In this document: positions 54,665 to 63,940 of the stretch, piece by piece | Numbering within the stretch: the first letter of the stretch is position 1 | Layout of the letters: each line of letters opens with the position of its first letter | Assembly (NCBI RefSeq): GCF_000262045.1 | Contig: NZ_AJVF01000021.1 | Span: 104,167 to 168,166 of the forward strand | Length of the DNA stretch: 64,000 nucleotides | Direction of reading: 5' to 3' | From: Bacillus siamensis KCTC 13613 | Lineage (GTDB): Bacteria; Bacillota; Bacilli; Bacillales; Bacillaceae | Translations under genes and position numbers: made by a program | The notes under the pieces: generated by a model | What the model was told of the DNA's origin: nothing | The model's input: the letters and a program-made list of their open reading frames with translations, nothing else | The model's database searches: none

Positions 54665-55676
54665 AATGGCCGGAATCTATATCATTCTGATTGCTCTCAT
54701 CCTGCTCGTAAGTTATTTCAGCATGACCAGCGGGCCTTTTTCAGCAAAACCGGGTGAACTGCTCAGTGCGCTTTTCCGCATCCATCCGAATCCTCAATAT
54801 GACATTTTGCTGTTTCAGCTGAGGCTGCCGCGTATTGTCATGGCGGCTGCCGTCGGACTCGGATTGGGGATAGCCGGAGCCGTTATTCAGGCCGTTACCA
54901 AGAACGGGCTTGCCGATCCCGGCATTTTGGGCATCAATGCCGGAGCCGGTGCGGGAATCGTCACGTTTATGCTTCTGTTTCAGGGGCAATCTGAAGCGAC
55001 GGCGCTTGCCTCCGCAATGGGCATGCCTGTCTTTGGGCTCATCGGCGGATTAATGGCTGCCGTGCTGATTTATATTTTCGCCTGGCACCGGGGGCATTTA
55101 GAATCCGGAAGAATTATTCTTGTGGGAATCGCCATGAATTCCGGATTCAGCGCGCTGTCTTTATTTCTTTCATTAAAAATGGACCCGCAGGATTATGAGA
55201 TGGCGATGGTCTGGAAGAACGGCAGCATCTGGTCGGCAAACTGGATGACCATTACCGCAATACTGCCGTGGCTGATCGTGTTCATTCCTCTGCTGATGGC
55301 GAAAACGTCATTGCTGGATACCATTCGTTTCGATGAGGACACGGTGAAAAGCCTCGGAGTCTCAACCAATAAAGAAAAAACCATTTTACTCGTTGCCTGC
55401 ATCGCTTTGATCAGCGCATGTGTAACCGCAGCGGGCAGCATGGCATTTGTCGGACTGATCGCGCCTCATATTTCCCGCAGGCTTGCCGGCATTGAACACA
55501 GATATTCATTACCGGTCAGCGGACTGGTCGGCATGCTGCTCGTCATCTCCGCCGATTTTGCGGGCAAATTATTCTTTCAGCCTTCAGAGGTGCCGGCGGG
55601 CATTATTCTTGCGATTCTCGGCGTTCCTTATTTCTTTTTTCTTCTGTTTAAGCAAAAAAAGGGGTTGGATGCTTGA
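54654..55676 (+). CDS. feuC: Ferric-bacillibactin ABC permease FeuC
   Basis: A 340-residue FecCD permease. Motifs RLPRIVMAAAVGLGLGIAGAVIQAVTKNGLADPGILGINAGAGAGI and AAGSMAFVGLIAPHISRRLAGIEHRYSLP are typical. GTG start with AGGAGGGG upstream, inside the end of feuB. With FeuB it forms the heterodimeric channel fed by FeuA. Confidence 0.95.
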   Translation: MVRKMAGIYIILIALILLVSYFSMTSGPFSAKPGELLSALFRIHPNPQYDILLFQLRLPRIVMAAAVGLGLGIAGAVIQAVTKNGLADPGILGINAGAGAGIVTFMLLFQGQSEATALASAMGMPVFGLIGGLMAAVLIYIFAWHRGHLESGRIILVGIAMNSGFSALSLFLSLKMDPQDYEMAMVWKNGSIWSANWMTITAILPWLIVFIPLLMAKTSLLDTIRFDEDTVKSLGVSTNKEKTILLVACIALISACVTAAGSMAFVGLIAPHISRRLAGIEHRYSLPVSGLVGMLLVISADFAGKLFFQPSEVPAGIILAILGVPYFFFLLFKQKKGLDA

Positions 55677-56425
55677 GAGGCACACTTACAAAACACCGGA
55701 TAAACGGAAAGGAATGCACGGTATACCTTCCTCCTTCCGCTCCGGTTCAAACGAGGGCTTTACCCTGTGTCTACGTGCTTGATGGGGGCGATTTGTTTTT
55801 AGAGCAGATGGATAAGCTTGAACTCCAATTCGCAAACGGAAAACTCCCTGAATTGATTCTCGCCGGCATCAAACCGGATAACAGGCTCGATGAGTACACG
55901 CCATGGCCTGTGCCTTCCCTGAGTCCTGCGTTTCCTGATTTCGGCGGCAAAGGGAGCCTCTTTCTTGAGGAGCTGACAAATGTCATCATCCCAACGATTG
56001 AAAGTATGAATCCCATGTCTGCCCATCCGGATACAAGAGGACTGATCGGCGCATCATTAGGAGGACTGTTCTCGATATATGCGATGTTACTGAAGCCTGA
56101 AACATTCGGCAGAATCGGCTGTATTTCCGTGTCCTTTTGGTATGAAAAATCGGCTGACTTTGTCCGCTCCGCGTCTTTGCAGCCGGCACGGCAGCGTATC
56201 TACATGTCTGTCGGAAACCGTGAAGCAGAGCAAAAATGTAACATCCAAAACACCATGATCCGACAAAATAAAGACGTGTACAAAAGCCTGAGGCAAAAAG
56301 GCTTTTCTCAAGCTCAGCTCTCATTCACGATCGAAGAGGGCGCCGTGCACCATCAAGAAGCGTTCAAAAGACAATTCAATTCAGCTCTAAGCTGGCTATA
56401 CGGAAAAAACCGCTCACGTGGCTGA
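55673..56425 (+). CDS. ybbA: YbbA-like siderophore esterase
   Basis: A 250-residue alpha/beta-hydrolase of the esterase D/IroE type. The nucleophile elbow is GLIGASLGGLFSIYAM (Ser about 123). Oxyanion region: YVLDGGDLFLEQMDKL. The catalytic His is likely in EEGAVHHQEAF (about 224-234). B. subtilis YbbA cleaves trilactone siderophores imported by FeuABC. TTG start overlaps the feuC stop (TTGA). No signal peptide, so it acts in the cytoplasm to free iron. Its last 12 bases overlap ybaS on the other strand. Confidence 0.88.
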   Translation: MRGTLTKHRINGKECTVYLPPSAPVQTRALPCVYVLDGGDLFLEQMDKLELQFANGKLPELILAGIKPDNRLDEYTPWPVPSLSPAFPDFGGKGSLFLEELTNVIIPTIESMNPMSAHPDTRGLIGASLGGLFSIYAMLLKPETFGRIGCISVSFWYEKSADFVRSASLQPARQRIYMSVGNREAEQKCNIQNTMIRQNKDVYKSLRQKGFSQAQLSFTIEEGAVHHQEAFKRQFNSALSWLYGKNRSRG

Positions 56426-56438
56426 GCGGTTTTTTTCA
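56407..56438. terminator. Shared terminator between ybbA and ybaS
   Basis: AAAAACCGCTCA / TGAGCGGTTTTT, with the A and T tracts letting it work in both directions; it lies inside the overlapping 3' ends. Confidence 0.85.
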
Positions 56439-57403
56439 TACTTCATCACGACCGGTTTAAGTTCAAAACGTCTCAGCAAATAGCCGAACAAAGCGGCAAG
56501 GATTTGCTGAAAAAGCATCCCGATGACGACCGGAACCGCCACTTGGGACGGAAAAAAAGAAACGGCAAGAACAGCTCCCGCACTGATATTACGCATGCCT
56601 CCCGTATAAATCAGAGACACAATTTCATCCCGGCTCCGCTTCATCAGCCTTCCGATCAGCCAAGCCACGGCATAACCCGTCATGGCAATAAAAAATACCA
56701 TAGCCGCGATGCCCGCAAACTTGATATCCACGTGCGTGACATACGGCGCAATTTCCGAACTGTTAATGGCGATGACAATCATCAGACAGATTTTTGAAAA
56801 TGGAGACAGTGACCGGCTTATCGCCTGAGTCCTTACCGGCGGAGAGAACTGGTTGACCATCATCCCTGCGATAGACGGGATCACCACCATTTCCGCCAGC
56901 CCTTTCATCATTCCCCATACATCCATCTGAACATTCGCCCCGGCCAGGACAGAAAGGCTTAACGGTACGATAAAAGGAGACAGCACGGTATCAACAAGGA
57001 TAATAGACAGCGTCAATCCGACATTTCCCTTATACATCGCAGCCCAAATCAAACTCGTAATTCCGGTCGGGATCACCACACCCATAATCAGCCCCGTCAC
57101 GGTTAAAGGGTCACCGCTGAATATCAGATGGCCGCTTCCCCATGCAAAAACAGGCATGAAAATATGCAGAACAAACAATGCCATAATCATCGGGAGCGGC
57201 TGCTCAATACTGCGCTTCAGCGATTGAAAATTGGCACTCAGACTGCCCGTAAATGTAATAAACGCAAAAATCCACGGCACAGCGCCGGCCATCCAGCTGA
57301 TATGCTGAGATAACAGCACACCCGCCGCTACACTTGACGGAGTCAACAGCGGCATGATTCTCCCCAACACTTGGTTCAACTTCTGAAGCCACATCATATG
57401 CAA
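56414..57403 (-). CDS. ybaS: YbaS-like bile acid:sodium symporter (BASS) family transporter
   Basis: A 329-residue, about 10-span protein of the BASS family: AVPWIFAFITFTGSLSANFQSL near the start, the crossing segment VIPTGITSLIWAAMYKGNVGLTLSIILVDTVLSP (about 111-144), GYAVAWLIGRLMK and GGMRNISAGAVLAVSFFP (about 268-285). Bacterial members move small organic anions with Na+; the substrate is unknown. Convergent with ybbA, in the B. subtilis order. Confidence 0.88.
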   Translation of the reverse strand: MHMMWLQKLNQVLGRIMPLLTPSSVAAGVLLSQHISWMAGAVPWIFAFITFTGSLSANFQSLKRSIEQPLPMIMALFVLHIFMPVFAWGSGHLIFSGDPLTVTGLIMGVVIPTGITSLIWAAMYKGNVGLTLSIILVDTVLSPFIVPLSLSVLAGANVQMDVWGMMKGLAEMVVIPSIAGMMVNQFSPPVRTQAISRSLSPFSKICLMIVIAINSSEIAPYVTHVDIKFAGIAAMVFFIAMTGYAVAWLIGRLMKRSRDEIVSLIYTGGMRNISAGAVLAVSFFPSQVAVPVVIGMLFQQILAALFGYLLRRFELKPVVMKYEKNRSAT

Positions 57404-57462
57404 GTCCCCTATATACGGTTTTCAAGTCTCATTCATTATAACAATGCACACCGGCGAATTTA

Positions 57463-57497
57463 ACCGAAAAAAAGCCCGGATATATTCATCCGGACTT
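57463..57497 (-). terminator. Terminator of ybaR
   Basis: Minus-strand hairpin AAGTCCGGAT / ATCCGGGCTT followed by TTTTTTT. Confidence 0.75.
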
Positions 57498-57505
57498 CAC
57501 AAATC

Positions 57506-58939
57506 CTATGCCATTTGTTTCATTAAATCTCGGCTTTTCTGATTTAATCCCTTTAATTCAGCTTCAATCCCGTATTCTTTACATTTGCCGACAATTTTCT
57601 CAAGAGCCGCCGCTCCAGAATCATCCCAGACATGAGCATTTGTCAAATCAATGACAATCCGCTTCACACCTTCATCATAAACGATCGCATTCATCAGCTC
57701 AGACACGGAAGCAAAAAAGATCTGTCCCGTTACCTTATATGTTCTGACATCATTCTGTTCGGAATGTGACACAATCTTCAACTTAGAAATTTTAGCCGTG
57801 AAAAAGATCGCGCTTAGCAGCACACCCGCGAAAACACCCTTTGATAAATCATTTGTCAAAACGACCGTCACGACGGTAATAACCATAACGATCGAATCAG
57901 TAAGGGGCGCTTTCCGCAAACCTTTAATCGACGACCAGTCAAACGTGCCGATGGATACCATAACCATCACCGCCACCAGCGCAGCCATCGGAATTTTCAC
58001 GACGATGCCGCTTAATACGGCAATTAAAAACATTAAAAATGCTCCGGCCGTAAAAGCCGATAACCGGCCGCGACCTCCGGCTTTCGTATTAATGACAGAC
58101 TGGCCGATCATGGCGCATCCGGCCATGCCACCAAAAAAGCCGTTCACAATATTGGCGATGCCTTGTCCGCGGCTTTCTTTGTTCTTATCACTATCCGTAT
58201 CCGTCATTTCATCAATGATCTGGGCCGTCAGCAGCGACTCAAGCAATCCGACGAATGCAAGCGCCAATGAATACGGGAAAATAATCCGCAATGTCTCAAA
58301 CGTCCATGGAACATCCGGTATCAAAAAATGCGGAAGTGAACTTGTAATTCCGCCCATATCACCGACTGTGCGGACGTCCGCATGGAAAACCACCGCAATA
58401 ACCGTCATGACAATAATCGCCACCAGCGGAGACGGCACGGCAGTCGTAATCTTCGGCAATACATATATGATAGCCAGTGATCCGGCAAGCATGGCATACA
58501 TGACCCATGAAGCCCCTTTGAACTGCGGGAGCTGCGCAGAAAAAATTAAGATCGCCAAGGCGTTCACAAATCCGATCATGACCGAACGCGGAATAAATTT
58601 CATCAATTTCGCTATCTTACTGACACCAAGAATAAATTGAATAATACCTGTCAAAATGGTTGCCGCAAACAAATACTGCAGTCCGTAATCGGCCACCAAT
58701 GTCACCATAACAACCGCCATTGAACCCGTAGCGGCTGAAATCATTCCCGGTCTGCCGCCGAAGATAGAAATAATAATCGCGATACAAAATGATGCATAAA
58801 GGCCGACCATCGGATCGACACCTGCAATAATTGAAAACCCGATCGCCTCAGGGATCAGAGCAAGAGCAACAAGGATACCCGCCAGAATGTCTTTCCGGAC
58901 ATTCCCGAACCACTGCTGCTGTAACGTATAATCTTTCAA
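57506..58939 (-). CDS. ybaR: YbaR-like SulP/SLC26 anion transporter
   Basis: A 477-residue SulP-family permease. The membrane part has [35 protein letters not shown] (about 13-47) and [25 protein letters not shown]-terminal STAS domain (about 380-470) includes [29 protein letters not shown]. Anion could be sulfate, bicarbonate or other. TTG at 58939, after AAAAGGAG, gives the B. subtilis length; the frame is open to 58993. Confidence 0.88.
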   Translation of the reverse strand: MKDYTLQQQWFGNVRKDILAGILVALALIPEAIGFSIIAGVDPMVGLYASFCIAIIISIFGGRPGMISAATGSMAVVMVTLVADYGLQYLFAATILTGIIQFILGVSKIAKLMKFIPRSVMIGFVNALAILIFSAQLPQFKGASWVMYAMLAGSLAIIYVLPKITTAVPSPLVAIIVMTVIAVVFHADVRTVGDMGGITSSLPHFLIPDVPWTFETLRIIFPYSLALAFVGLLESLLTAQIIDEMTDTDSDKNKESRGQGIANIVNGFFGGMAGCAMIGQSVINTKAGGRGRLSAFTAGAFLMFLIAVLSGIVVKIPMAALVAVMVMVSIGTFDWSSIKGLRKAPLTDSIVMVITVVTVVLTNDLSKGVFAGVLLSAIFFTAKISKLKIVSHSEQNDVRTYKVTGQIFFASVSELMNAIVYDEGVKRIVIDLTNAHVWDDSGAAALEKIVGKCKEYGIEAELKGLNQKSRDLMKQMA

Positions 58940-59130
58940 ATGATAACGACTCCTTTTTACTATAAAAATCCGCACCCTATCAGTTGGAAACATTGATTTT
59001 CATCTGGGGAATATGAGGCAAGCTTACGGGGAAAAAGGGGACACGCTCAGAGTATAATGTCGTTGAGGAAAGGAATGGTTAACAAAGAGTATCATATTAA
59101 ACTTTAAAGAAATGTGCAAGACCGTATAAA

Positions 59131-59161
59131 TAAGAAAAGAAAACGGCTCTCACTGGAGCCG
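59131..59161 (-). terminator. Terminator of the azasugar operon
   Basis: Minus-strand CGGCTC / GAGCCG hairpin followed by TTTTCTTTTCTTA. Confidence 0.7.
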
Positions 59162-59170
59162 CTTCCGCTT

Positions 59171-60217
59171 TTATAAAAGTTCTGGATCAGACACAAGAAT
59201 GGTTTTGATTGCACTGATATCCTTTCTTTCTTTTGTCACCGGGTCGATGCCCATGAGATGATCAATGGCTTCTTCATAATTCTTTAGTTCTGTCTTCTCA
59301 GTAATGAAATCATAGAGCTGGGGGAGATCGGATGCGCATGCTAACGCGGCTTCCATGATCTGCCGGGCTTCACCTGTGCCCACAATCGTCACGCCGTTTG
59401 ACAGCAGCTGGTACGGCCTGACCGTCATCTCATACGTATCATCAAAGCCCATCGGCACAATTCTGCCTCCCTTTTCAATAAAAGGATAAGCCCAATCAAG
59501 CTGGTTGCCGATCGCGTCAAATATCACATCAAATTTTCTTCCTTGATTAATCCGTTTCACTTCATCTACAGTCAATGCTTCAGGATGGTAGACATAGTCC
59601 GATATCCGGCTTGCCGCCTCGCTCCGGAAACTGCCTATTTCAGTCGCAACCGTCAATCGCGCCAGTTTTTTTACCATCATTTGCACAAGCAGTCCGATCG
59701 GTCCGGATCCCAATACCAAAACCGAGTCCTCCGGCTGAATCGAAGCTTTGTCCACAACATTCAGCACACAGGAGAGAGGTTCAACCAATGTGGCCCGCTC
59801 CCATTCCATTGAATCCGGAATTTTGTACATGAACCTGTCTTCCCCCACGTAATATTCCGCAAACGTCCCGTGCGCCCCGATTCCGAGCTGCCACTCCTCG
59901 AAGGTTTCGCAATAACACGTCAGCCCTCTCCGGCAATAATGGCATTTCCCGCAAAACTGCGTAGGATCTATCACGACGCGGTCTCCGACTTTTACATTTG
60001 TCACGTCCGGCCCGACTTCCGTGACCGCTCCCACGGATTCATGCCCCATAATCATATGATGGGTCGCATTCATTTTTCCCTTCAGCACATTTAAGTCCGT
60101 GCCGCAGATTCCGGTGCCGAAAATTTTCACCTTCACATCATTGGATTTTCGAATTTGAGGCTCGTCCACCTCTTGATATTCAAGCTTATCATTAGGAGTC
60201 CAGACCAACGCTTTCAT
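59171..60217 (-). CDS. gutB1: Zinc-dependent medium-chain dehydrogenase, GutB1-like (azasugar synthesis)
   Basis: A 348-residue MDR enzyme. Catalytic zinc ligands lie in GTGICGTDLN (Cys about 38) and IMGHESVGAVTE (His/Glu about 59-60); the structural zinc lobe is CGKCHYCRRGLTCYC (about 89-103); the NAD fold shows VLGSGPIGLLVQMM (about 168-181). In B. amyloliquefaciens GutB1 oxidises 2-amino-2-deoxymannitol at C6, which then cyclises towards mannojirimycin/nojirimycin. Overlaps the phosphatase gene by 26 bases. Last gene of the three-gene operon. Confidence 0.85.
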   Translation of the reverse strand: MKALVWTPNDKLEYQEVDEPQIRKSNDVKVKIFGTGICGTDLNVLKGKMNATHHMIMGHESVGAVTEVGPDVTNVKVGDRVVIDPTQFCGKCHYCRRGLTCYCETFEEWQLGIGAHGTFAEYYVGEDRFMYKIPDSMEWERATLVEPLSCVLNVVDKASIQPEDSVLVLGSGPIGLLVQMMVKKLARLTVATEIGSFRSEAASRISDYVYHPEALTVDEVKRINQGRKFDVIFDAIGNQLDWAYPFIEKGGRIVPMGFDDTYEMTVRPYQLLSNGVTIVGTGEARQIMEAALACASDLPQLYDFITEKTELKNYEEAIDHLMGIDPVTKERKDISAIKTILVSDPELL

Positions 60218-61142
60218 ATCTCTCTTCCTTTCTGCCCCAGCGGATTTGGTCTAATAATGTTTGATGAAGCTCCTTCGTTGATGCTGCAATACACGATTGC
60301 TGATTCTGATAACTTAAATCTGTCAGAAGCGTTTCGTCCAAAGACTGGCCGTACGCATCTGTAATGACCACTCCCGCTTTCTTCGCCAAAAAGACGCTTG
60401 CGGCAATATCATAAGGAAATAAGTGCAGCACCTGTCCGTTCCCGACCTGCTGAAAATCTGAAAGCAGTTTCGGATCATCTTTCAGCAGACGATTGCCGAT
60501 ATCCACATAAGCATCCATCTGCCCCGTAATAATTCGTGAAATCGAATAAGAAGCGCTGTTGAAAACAAAGACTCCTCCGTTATTGGCCGACCGGTCAATC
60601 AGATGACCGTATGCGTCCGTCATCAGCTGCGCCGGATGCCCGTTAAACTCAAGGCTCCAAAACATATTCTTAATATCCTGCACTCCGCTCAAATTCGGCA
60701 ATTCTCCCTGATACCCCTCAAACTGAATGGCATCACTGTAAATATCACCGTACATATAAGCACCCGATTTCAATTCAAGCAAAAAAGCAAATTCGATATC
60801 CTTAATCTTTGCGTTTGGCTTATATGAAGCAAGCGCAATCGAAATACATGACATTTCAAGCCCCGCGGCGGCCGGACGCGTTCCGTCTATCGGATCTACA
60901 ATTAAAATATATTGCGGATCTTCTCCAATCAGCTTCAGGCCGCCATCCTCCGTGTAAAAAGCAACCGGATGGCCCTTTTCTTGAATATAATCCAGCACCG
61001 CCTCCTCAGCAGCGGCGTCTATATTAAATTGCGCGTCGCCACCAGGTGAATATCCGTTAACAAGCCGGTTTTTCAGTGTGCCTTTTTGATTTTTCACCTT
61101 TTGATATACAAATTGTCCAAGCTCAATGATATAGTCTCTCAC
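60192..61142 (-). CDS. yktC1: Inositol-monophosphatase-like sugar phosphatase, Yktc1-like (azasugar synthesis)
   Basis: A 316-residue Mg2+-dependent phosphatase of the IMPase/FBPase fold. Metal-binding motifs are VAFYTEDGG (E65), IVDPIDGTRPAAAG (D83, D86) and a later DIAASVFLAKKAGVVITDAYG (Asp at about 245). In the known pathway it removes the 6-phosphate from 2-amino-2-deoxymannitol-6-phosphate. GTG start overlaps the aminotransferase stop (GTGA) with GGAGGA upstream, showing tight coupling. Confidence 0.83.
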   Translation of the reverse strand: MRDYIIELGQFVYQKVKNQKGTLKNRLVNGYSPGGDAQFNIDAAAEEAVLDYIQEKGHPVAFYTEDGGLKLIGEDPQYILIVDPIDGTRPAAAGLEMSCISIALASYKPNAKIKDIEFAFLLELKSGAYMYGDIYSDAIQFEGYQGELPNLSGVQDIKNMFWSLEFNGHPAQLMTDAYGHLIDRSANNGGVFVFNSASYSISRIITGQMDAYVDIGNRLLKDDPKLLSDFQQVGNGQVLHLFPYDIAASVFLAKKAGVVITDAYGQSLDETLLTDLSYQNQQSCIAASTKELHQTLLDQIRWGRKEERYESVGLDS

Positions 61143-62407
61143 TTGATTTCCTCCAATAGCTTGCGAAGTCTGTAGCAGAGCACCTCAGCTTCACTAAGTG
61201 TAATGGTTAAAGGCGGACGGATTTTAAATACATTTCCGAATCCGTAACGGGATGTCCGGAGAATCAGCCCGTAATCCATCGCCCGTTTGGCAATATAATT
61301 GGTCAATTCCACATCCGGTTCATTGTTCTCTTTGACAATTTCCACACCGATCATCAGACCGACGCCTCTTACCTCAGAAATAAAAGCAAAATCCTCTTTC
61401 ATCGTTTCTAAGCAATCCATAATATAATGACCGACAGTCGTTACGTTCTCCAAAAATCCCGGACGCTGCATGATATCTATGGTTTTACAAGCGGCAGCGG
61501 CGGCCATCACATTTGACCCGTACGTGAAGGAATGCGTATACCCCGGAAGCCCGGTGTACTTGTCCTCCGTCAGAGTGGCGGCGACTTGGAAGCCTGTGCC
61601 TCCGAGCCCTTTTGCTACCGTCATCATATTAGGTTTCACATCGAAATGGTCTGCGGCAAACATTTTGCCCGTCCGTCCGAACCCGGTCTGAATTTCATCA
61701 AAGATCAGGGCGATTTCATGTTCATCACAAAGCTTTCTCAGCTGTTTAAAATACTCTTTAGGCGGGACGACGTTTCCGCCATTTCCGGATATCGGCTCAA
61801 TAATCATGGCGGCAATTTTTCCATTGCTCGCATACTCAATAAAATCGTTAATTCTTTCTACGCACAGCATACCGCACGAATCCGGTTTCTGATTATAAAA
61901 ACAGCGGCTGCAATAGGGATCTGGAACTTGTAAGCCAAAAGAAATTTGCGGCGGGAAAGGTTCTTTTCTGAATGAGTTGCCGGACAAAGCGGAAGTCATA
62001 TACGTTTGTCCGAGGTGGCTTCGAAATAAGGAGATGACATCGGTTTTTCCGGAGTAATACTGAGCCATTTTAATAGCTCCTTCATTTGCACCGGAACCGC
62101 TGCTGACTTTAGGGTGTACTTTTGTGAGATTATCGGGGGCGATTTCTACTAGTTTTTCTGCTAGTTTATTTACGGCATCTGTTTGAAAGGACGATGTCAC
62201 ATGGATCAGCTTGTCGGCTTGATCTTTAACCGTATCAATGACCTCTTTGTTACCGTATCCTAAATTCAAGTTAAATGTGGCAGAGGCGCAATCAATATAC
62301 TCATTTCCCTCTTGGTCGTACAGGTAAATCCCTTCTCCGCGCTCCATGACTACGTCGTCAACACTGTAATACAAGCTGTCTGGATTCGTGATTTCCTTCG
62401 TTCCCAC
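61139..62407 (-). CDS. gabT1: Class III PLP aminotransferase, GabT1-like (azasugar synthesis)
   Basis: A ~422-residue class III (ornithine/GABA type) transaminase that starts azasugar synthesis by aminating fructose-6-phosphate at C2. SGSGANEGAIKMA (about 103-115) binds the cofactor phosphate, IFDEIQTGFGRTGKMFA carries the PLP-binding Asp (about 237), and MTVAKGLGGTGFQ carries the Schiff-base Lys (about 266). A cysteine group DPYCSRCF...DSCGMLC (about 163-183) may bind metal. GTG at 62407 is chosen because AGGGGTGG lies five bases ahead; the frame is open to 62416, where the GTG would overlap that site. Confidence 0.85.
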   Translation of the reverse strand: MGTKEITNPDSLYYSVDDVVMERGEGIYLYDQEGNEYIDCASATFNLNLGYGNKEVIDTVKDQADKLIHVTSSFQTDAVNKLAEKLVEIAPDNLTKVHPKVSSGSGANEGAIKMAQYYSGKTDVISLFRSHLGQTYMTSALSGNSFRKEPFPPQISFGLQVPDPYCSRCFYNQKPDSCGMLCVERINDFIEYASNGKIAAMIIEPISGNGGNVVPPKEYFKQLRKLCDEHEIALIFDEIQTGFGRTGKMFAADHFDVKPNMMTVAKGLGGTGFQVAATLTEDKYTGLPGYTHSFTYGSNVMAAAAACKTIDIMQRPGFLENVTTVGHYIMDCLETMKEDFAFISEVRGVGLMIGVEIVKENNEPDVELTNYIAKRAMDYGLILRTSRYGFGNVFKIRPPLTITLSEAEVLCYRLRKLLEEIK

Positions 62408-62495
62408 AAATACCACCCCTATGAAATTATTAGAAATTCGCTTTTTATCGTATTAATTATTGAAAATAATGTCAACGATCTTTCTTGTAAAAAAT

Positions 62496-62512
62496 GTTAA
62501 CAATTTGTTAAC
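62496..62512. promoter_or_regulatory. Palindromic operator candidate of the azasugar locus
   Basis: GTTAACAA-T-TTGTTAAC, a perfect 8-1-8 inverted repeat midway in the divergent promoter region (62408-62632). It may bind a regulator that controls both the operon and the transporter. Confidence 0.55.
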
Positions 62513-62632
62513 GTTACCATAAGGGATGTACGTGAAAAGGTTATGTGATATAGTAACAATACTTGGATTTTTTGTAAAATCAACATGCCGTGGAAGTAGA
62601 GAGAAAAATTATTTTACCAATAAGGAGATAAA

Positions 62633-63847
62633 ATGATGAAAACTCGTCTGCTGTGGATAAGCTGTTTCTCTTATGGATCGATTGCTTTTACACTTGTCAT
62701 TCTTGGAGCCGTACTGCCTGAGTTACTCACACATTATTCACAAAGCTACAGTAATGGCGGAGTATTAGTATTTTCTCAGTTCATGGGCTTCCTCATAGGT
62801 GTCATCGGAATGCCTTACATGGTGAAAAAACTCGGACGCAAAAACGCCGTTATCCTTGGCCTGGCGCTCATCAGCTGTGAAATTTTCATCACCTTCCTGC
62901 CGCCCTGGCCGCTGCTCTTTCTTCTCGTCAGCCTCGCAGGACTTGGCGCGGGATTGGTTGAATCCTGTGTAGGCACAATCATCCTCACAGCTATAAAAGA
63001 AAGACAAGCCGTGGCCATGAGCAAGATGGAAGTGGCTTACGGATTAGGGGCGCTGTTCATGCCTCTGCTCTCAGGCTTTCTTATCAACAGCCACATGTGG
63101 ACAATTGCTTTCTTAGTATTAGGGTTATCCAGTTCTGCACTTTTAGTCGCATGGAAGCAAATGAGTTTCGGCAGTATTGATGAGCTTCTCGTACGCAAAG
63201 AGGTCTCTTCTGATGATACTAAAAAGAAAAGCTCCGGGTATCGGTCACACGGAGTGCTGTTTATCGCGCTGGCGGCTGCTTATTTCTTCTTTTACGGCGG
63301 CAGTGAAGTTTCAATCGTGCATTTTATCCCCTCCATTTTCGCTGAAAAATGGGATATCCCCAGCTCTTTAGCAACGATAACAGTAACAGTGTATTGGACC
63401 GGGATGATTATCGGCAGGTTATTAACAGGCCCGGTATCTGAAAAGCTGACCTATCACCGTTATCTCCGGATCATAAGTATTGGCGGTCTGGCTGCACTTG
63501 CTGTACTAGCTTTAAGTAAAAACGTATGGTTTGGGTTTGCCCTTTGTTTCTTCTTAGGATTGTTCATGGCCGGCATGTTTGCAATTGCCCTGATCATCAC
63601 CAATCATTTTTATCCCGGAAAGACAGAAACGACCACCAGTATTCTGCTCGCTTCAAATGGATTAGGAGGTTCACTCCTTCCGATCGCCGTCGGCTGGAGC
63701 TTAGATGAATATCCCGCCCAAACCGCGTTCTGGCTGTTTACTGCACTGATGCTTCTTATGCTGCTGATTGTGTTCAGTTTAAGAATACTCGAGACAATAA
63801 AATCAAACAGTCTTCAAAATCATACCAGCAAAACAAAATCAATATAA
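62633..63847 (+). CDS. MFS transporter, GlcP-like, divergent from the azasugar operon
   Basis: A 404-residue, 12-span MFS protein. Loop 2-3 carries YMVKKLGRKNAVILG (the D/G-x-x-x-R-x-G-R type motif), and the middle of the protein shows a hydrophilic loop (about 182-205, SSDDTKKKSSGYRSH). FYGGSEVSIVHFIPSIFAEKW and TGMIIGRLLTGPVSEKL in the second half resemble the sugar MFS (FucP/GlcP) group. In B. subtilis GlcP lies beside the ntdABC aminosugar genes; here a GlcP-like gene lies beside a similar pathway, so it could export the product or import a precursor sugar. RBS AAGGAG. Confidence 0.8.
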   Translation: MMKTRLLWISCFSYGSIAFTLVILGAVLPELLTHYSQSYSNGGVLVFSQFMGFLIGVIGMPYMVKKLGRKNAVILGLALISCEIFITFLPPWPLLFLLVSLAGLGAGLVESCVGTIILTAIKERQAVAMSKMEVAYGLGALFMPLLSGFLINSHMWTIAFLVLGLSSSALLVAWKQMSFGSIDELLVRKEVSSDDTKKKSSGYRSHGVLFIALAAAYFFFYGGSEVSIVHFIPSIFAEKWDIPSSLATITVTVYWTGMIIGRLLTGPVSEKLTYHRYLRIISIGGLAALAVLALSKNVWFGFALCFFLGLFMAGMFAIALIITNHFYPGKTETTTSILLASNGLGGSLLPIAVGWSLDEYPAQTAFWLFTALMLLMLLIVFSLRILETIKSNSLQNHTSKTKSI

Positions 63848-63852
63848 ACAAA

Positions 63853-63883
63853 AAAGCTAATGCCTTGGAAAGGCATTAGCTTT
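63853..63883 (+). terminator. Terminator of the MFS gene
   Basis: AAAGCTAATGCCT / AGGCATTAGCTTT hairpin followed by ATATATAT. Confidence 0.8.
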
Positions 63884-63905
63884 ATATATATGCATCTTTC
63901 ATATA

Positions 63906-63932
63906 AAAAACCCAGTTCATGATGAACTGGGT
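63906..63932 (-). terminator. Terminator of the rRNA operon
   Basis: Minus-strand ACCCAGTTCAT / ATGAACTGGGT hairpin followed by TTTTTT, nine bases after the 5S gene. Confidence 0.85.
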
Positions 63933-63940
63933 CAAGTATC

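Noticed and set aside
57798..58640. 280-codon plus-strand open frame
   Set aside because: Entirely antisense to ybaR, a clear SulP gene; its composition is that of a shadow frame.
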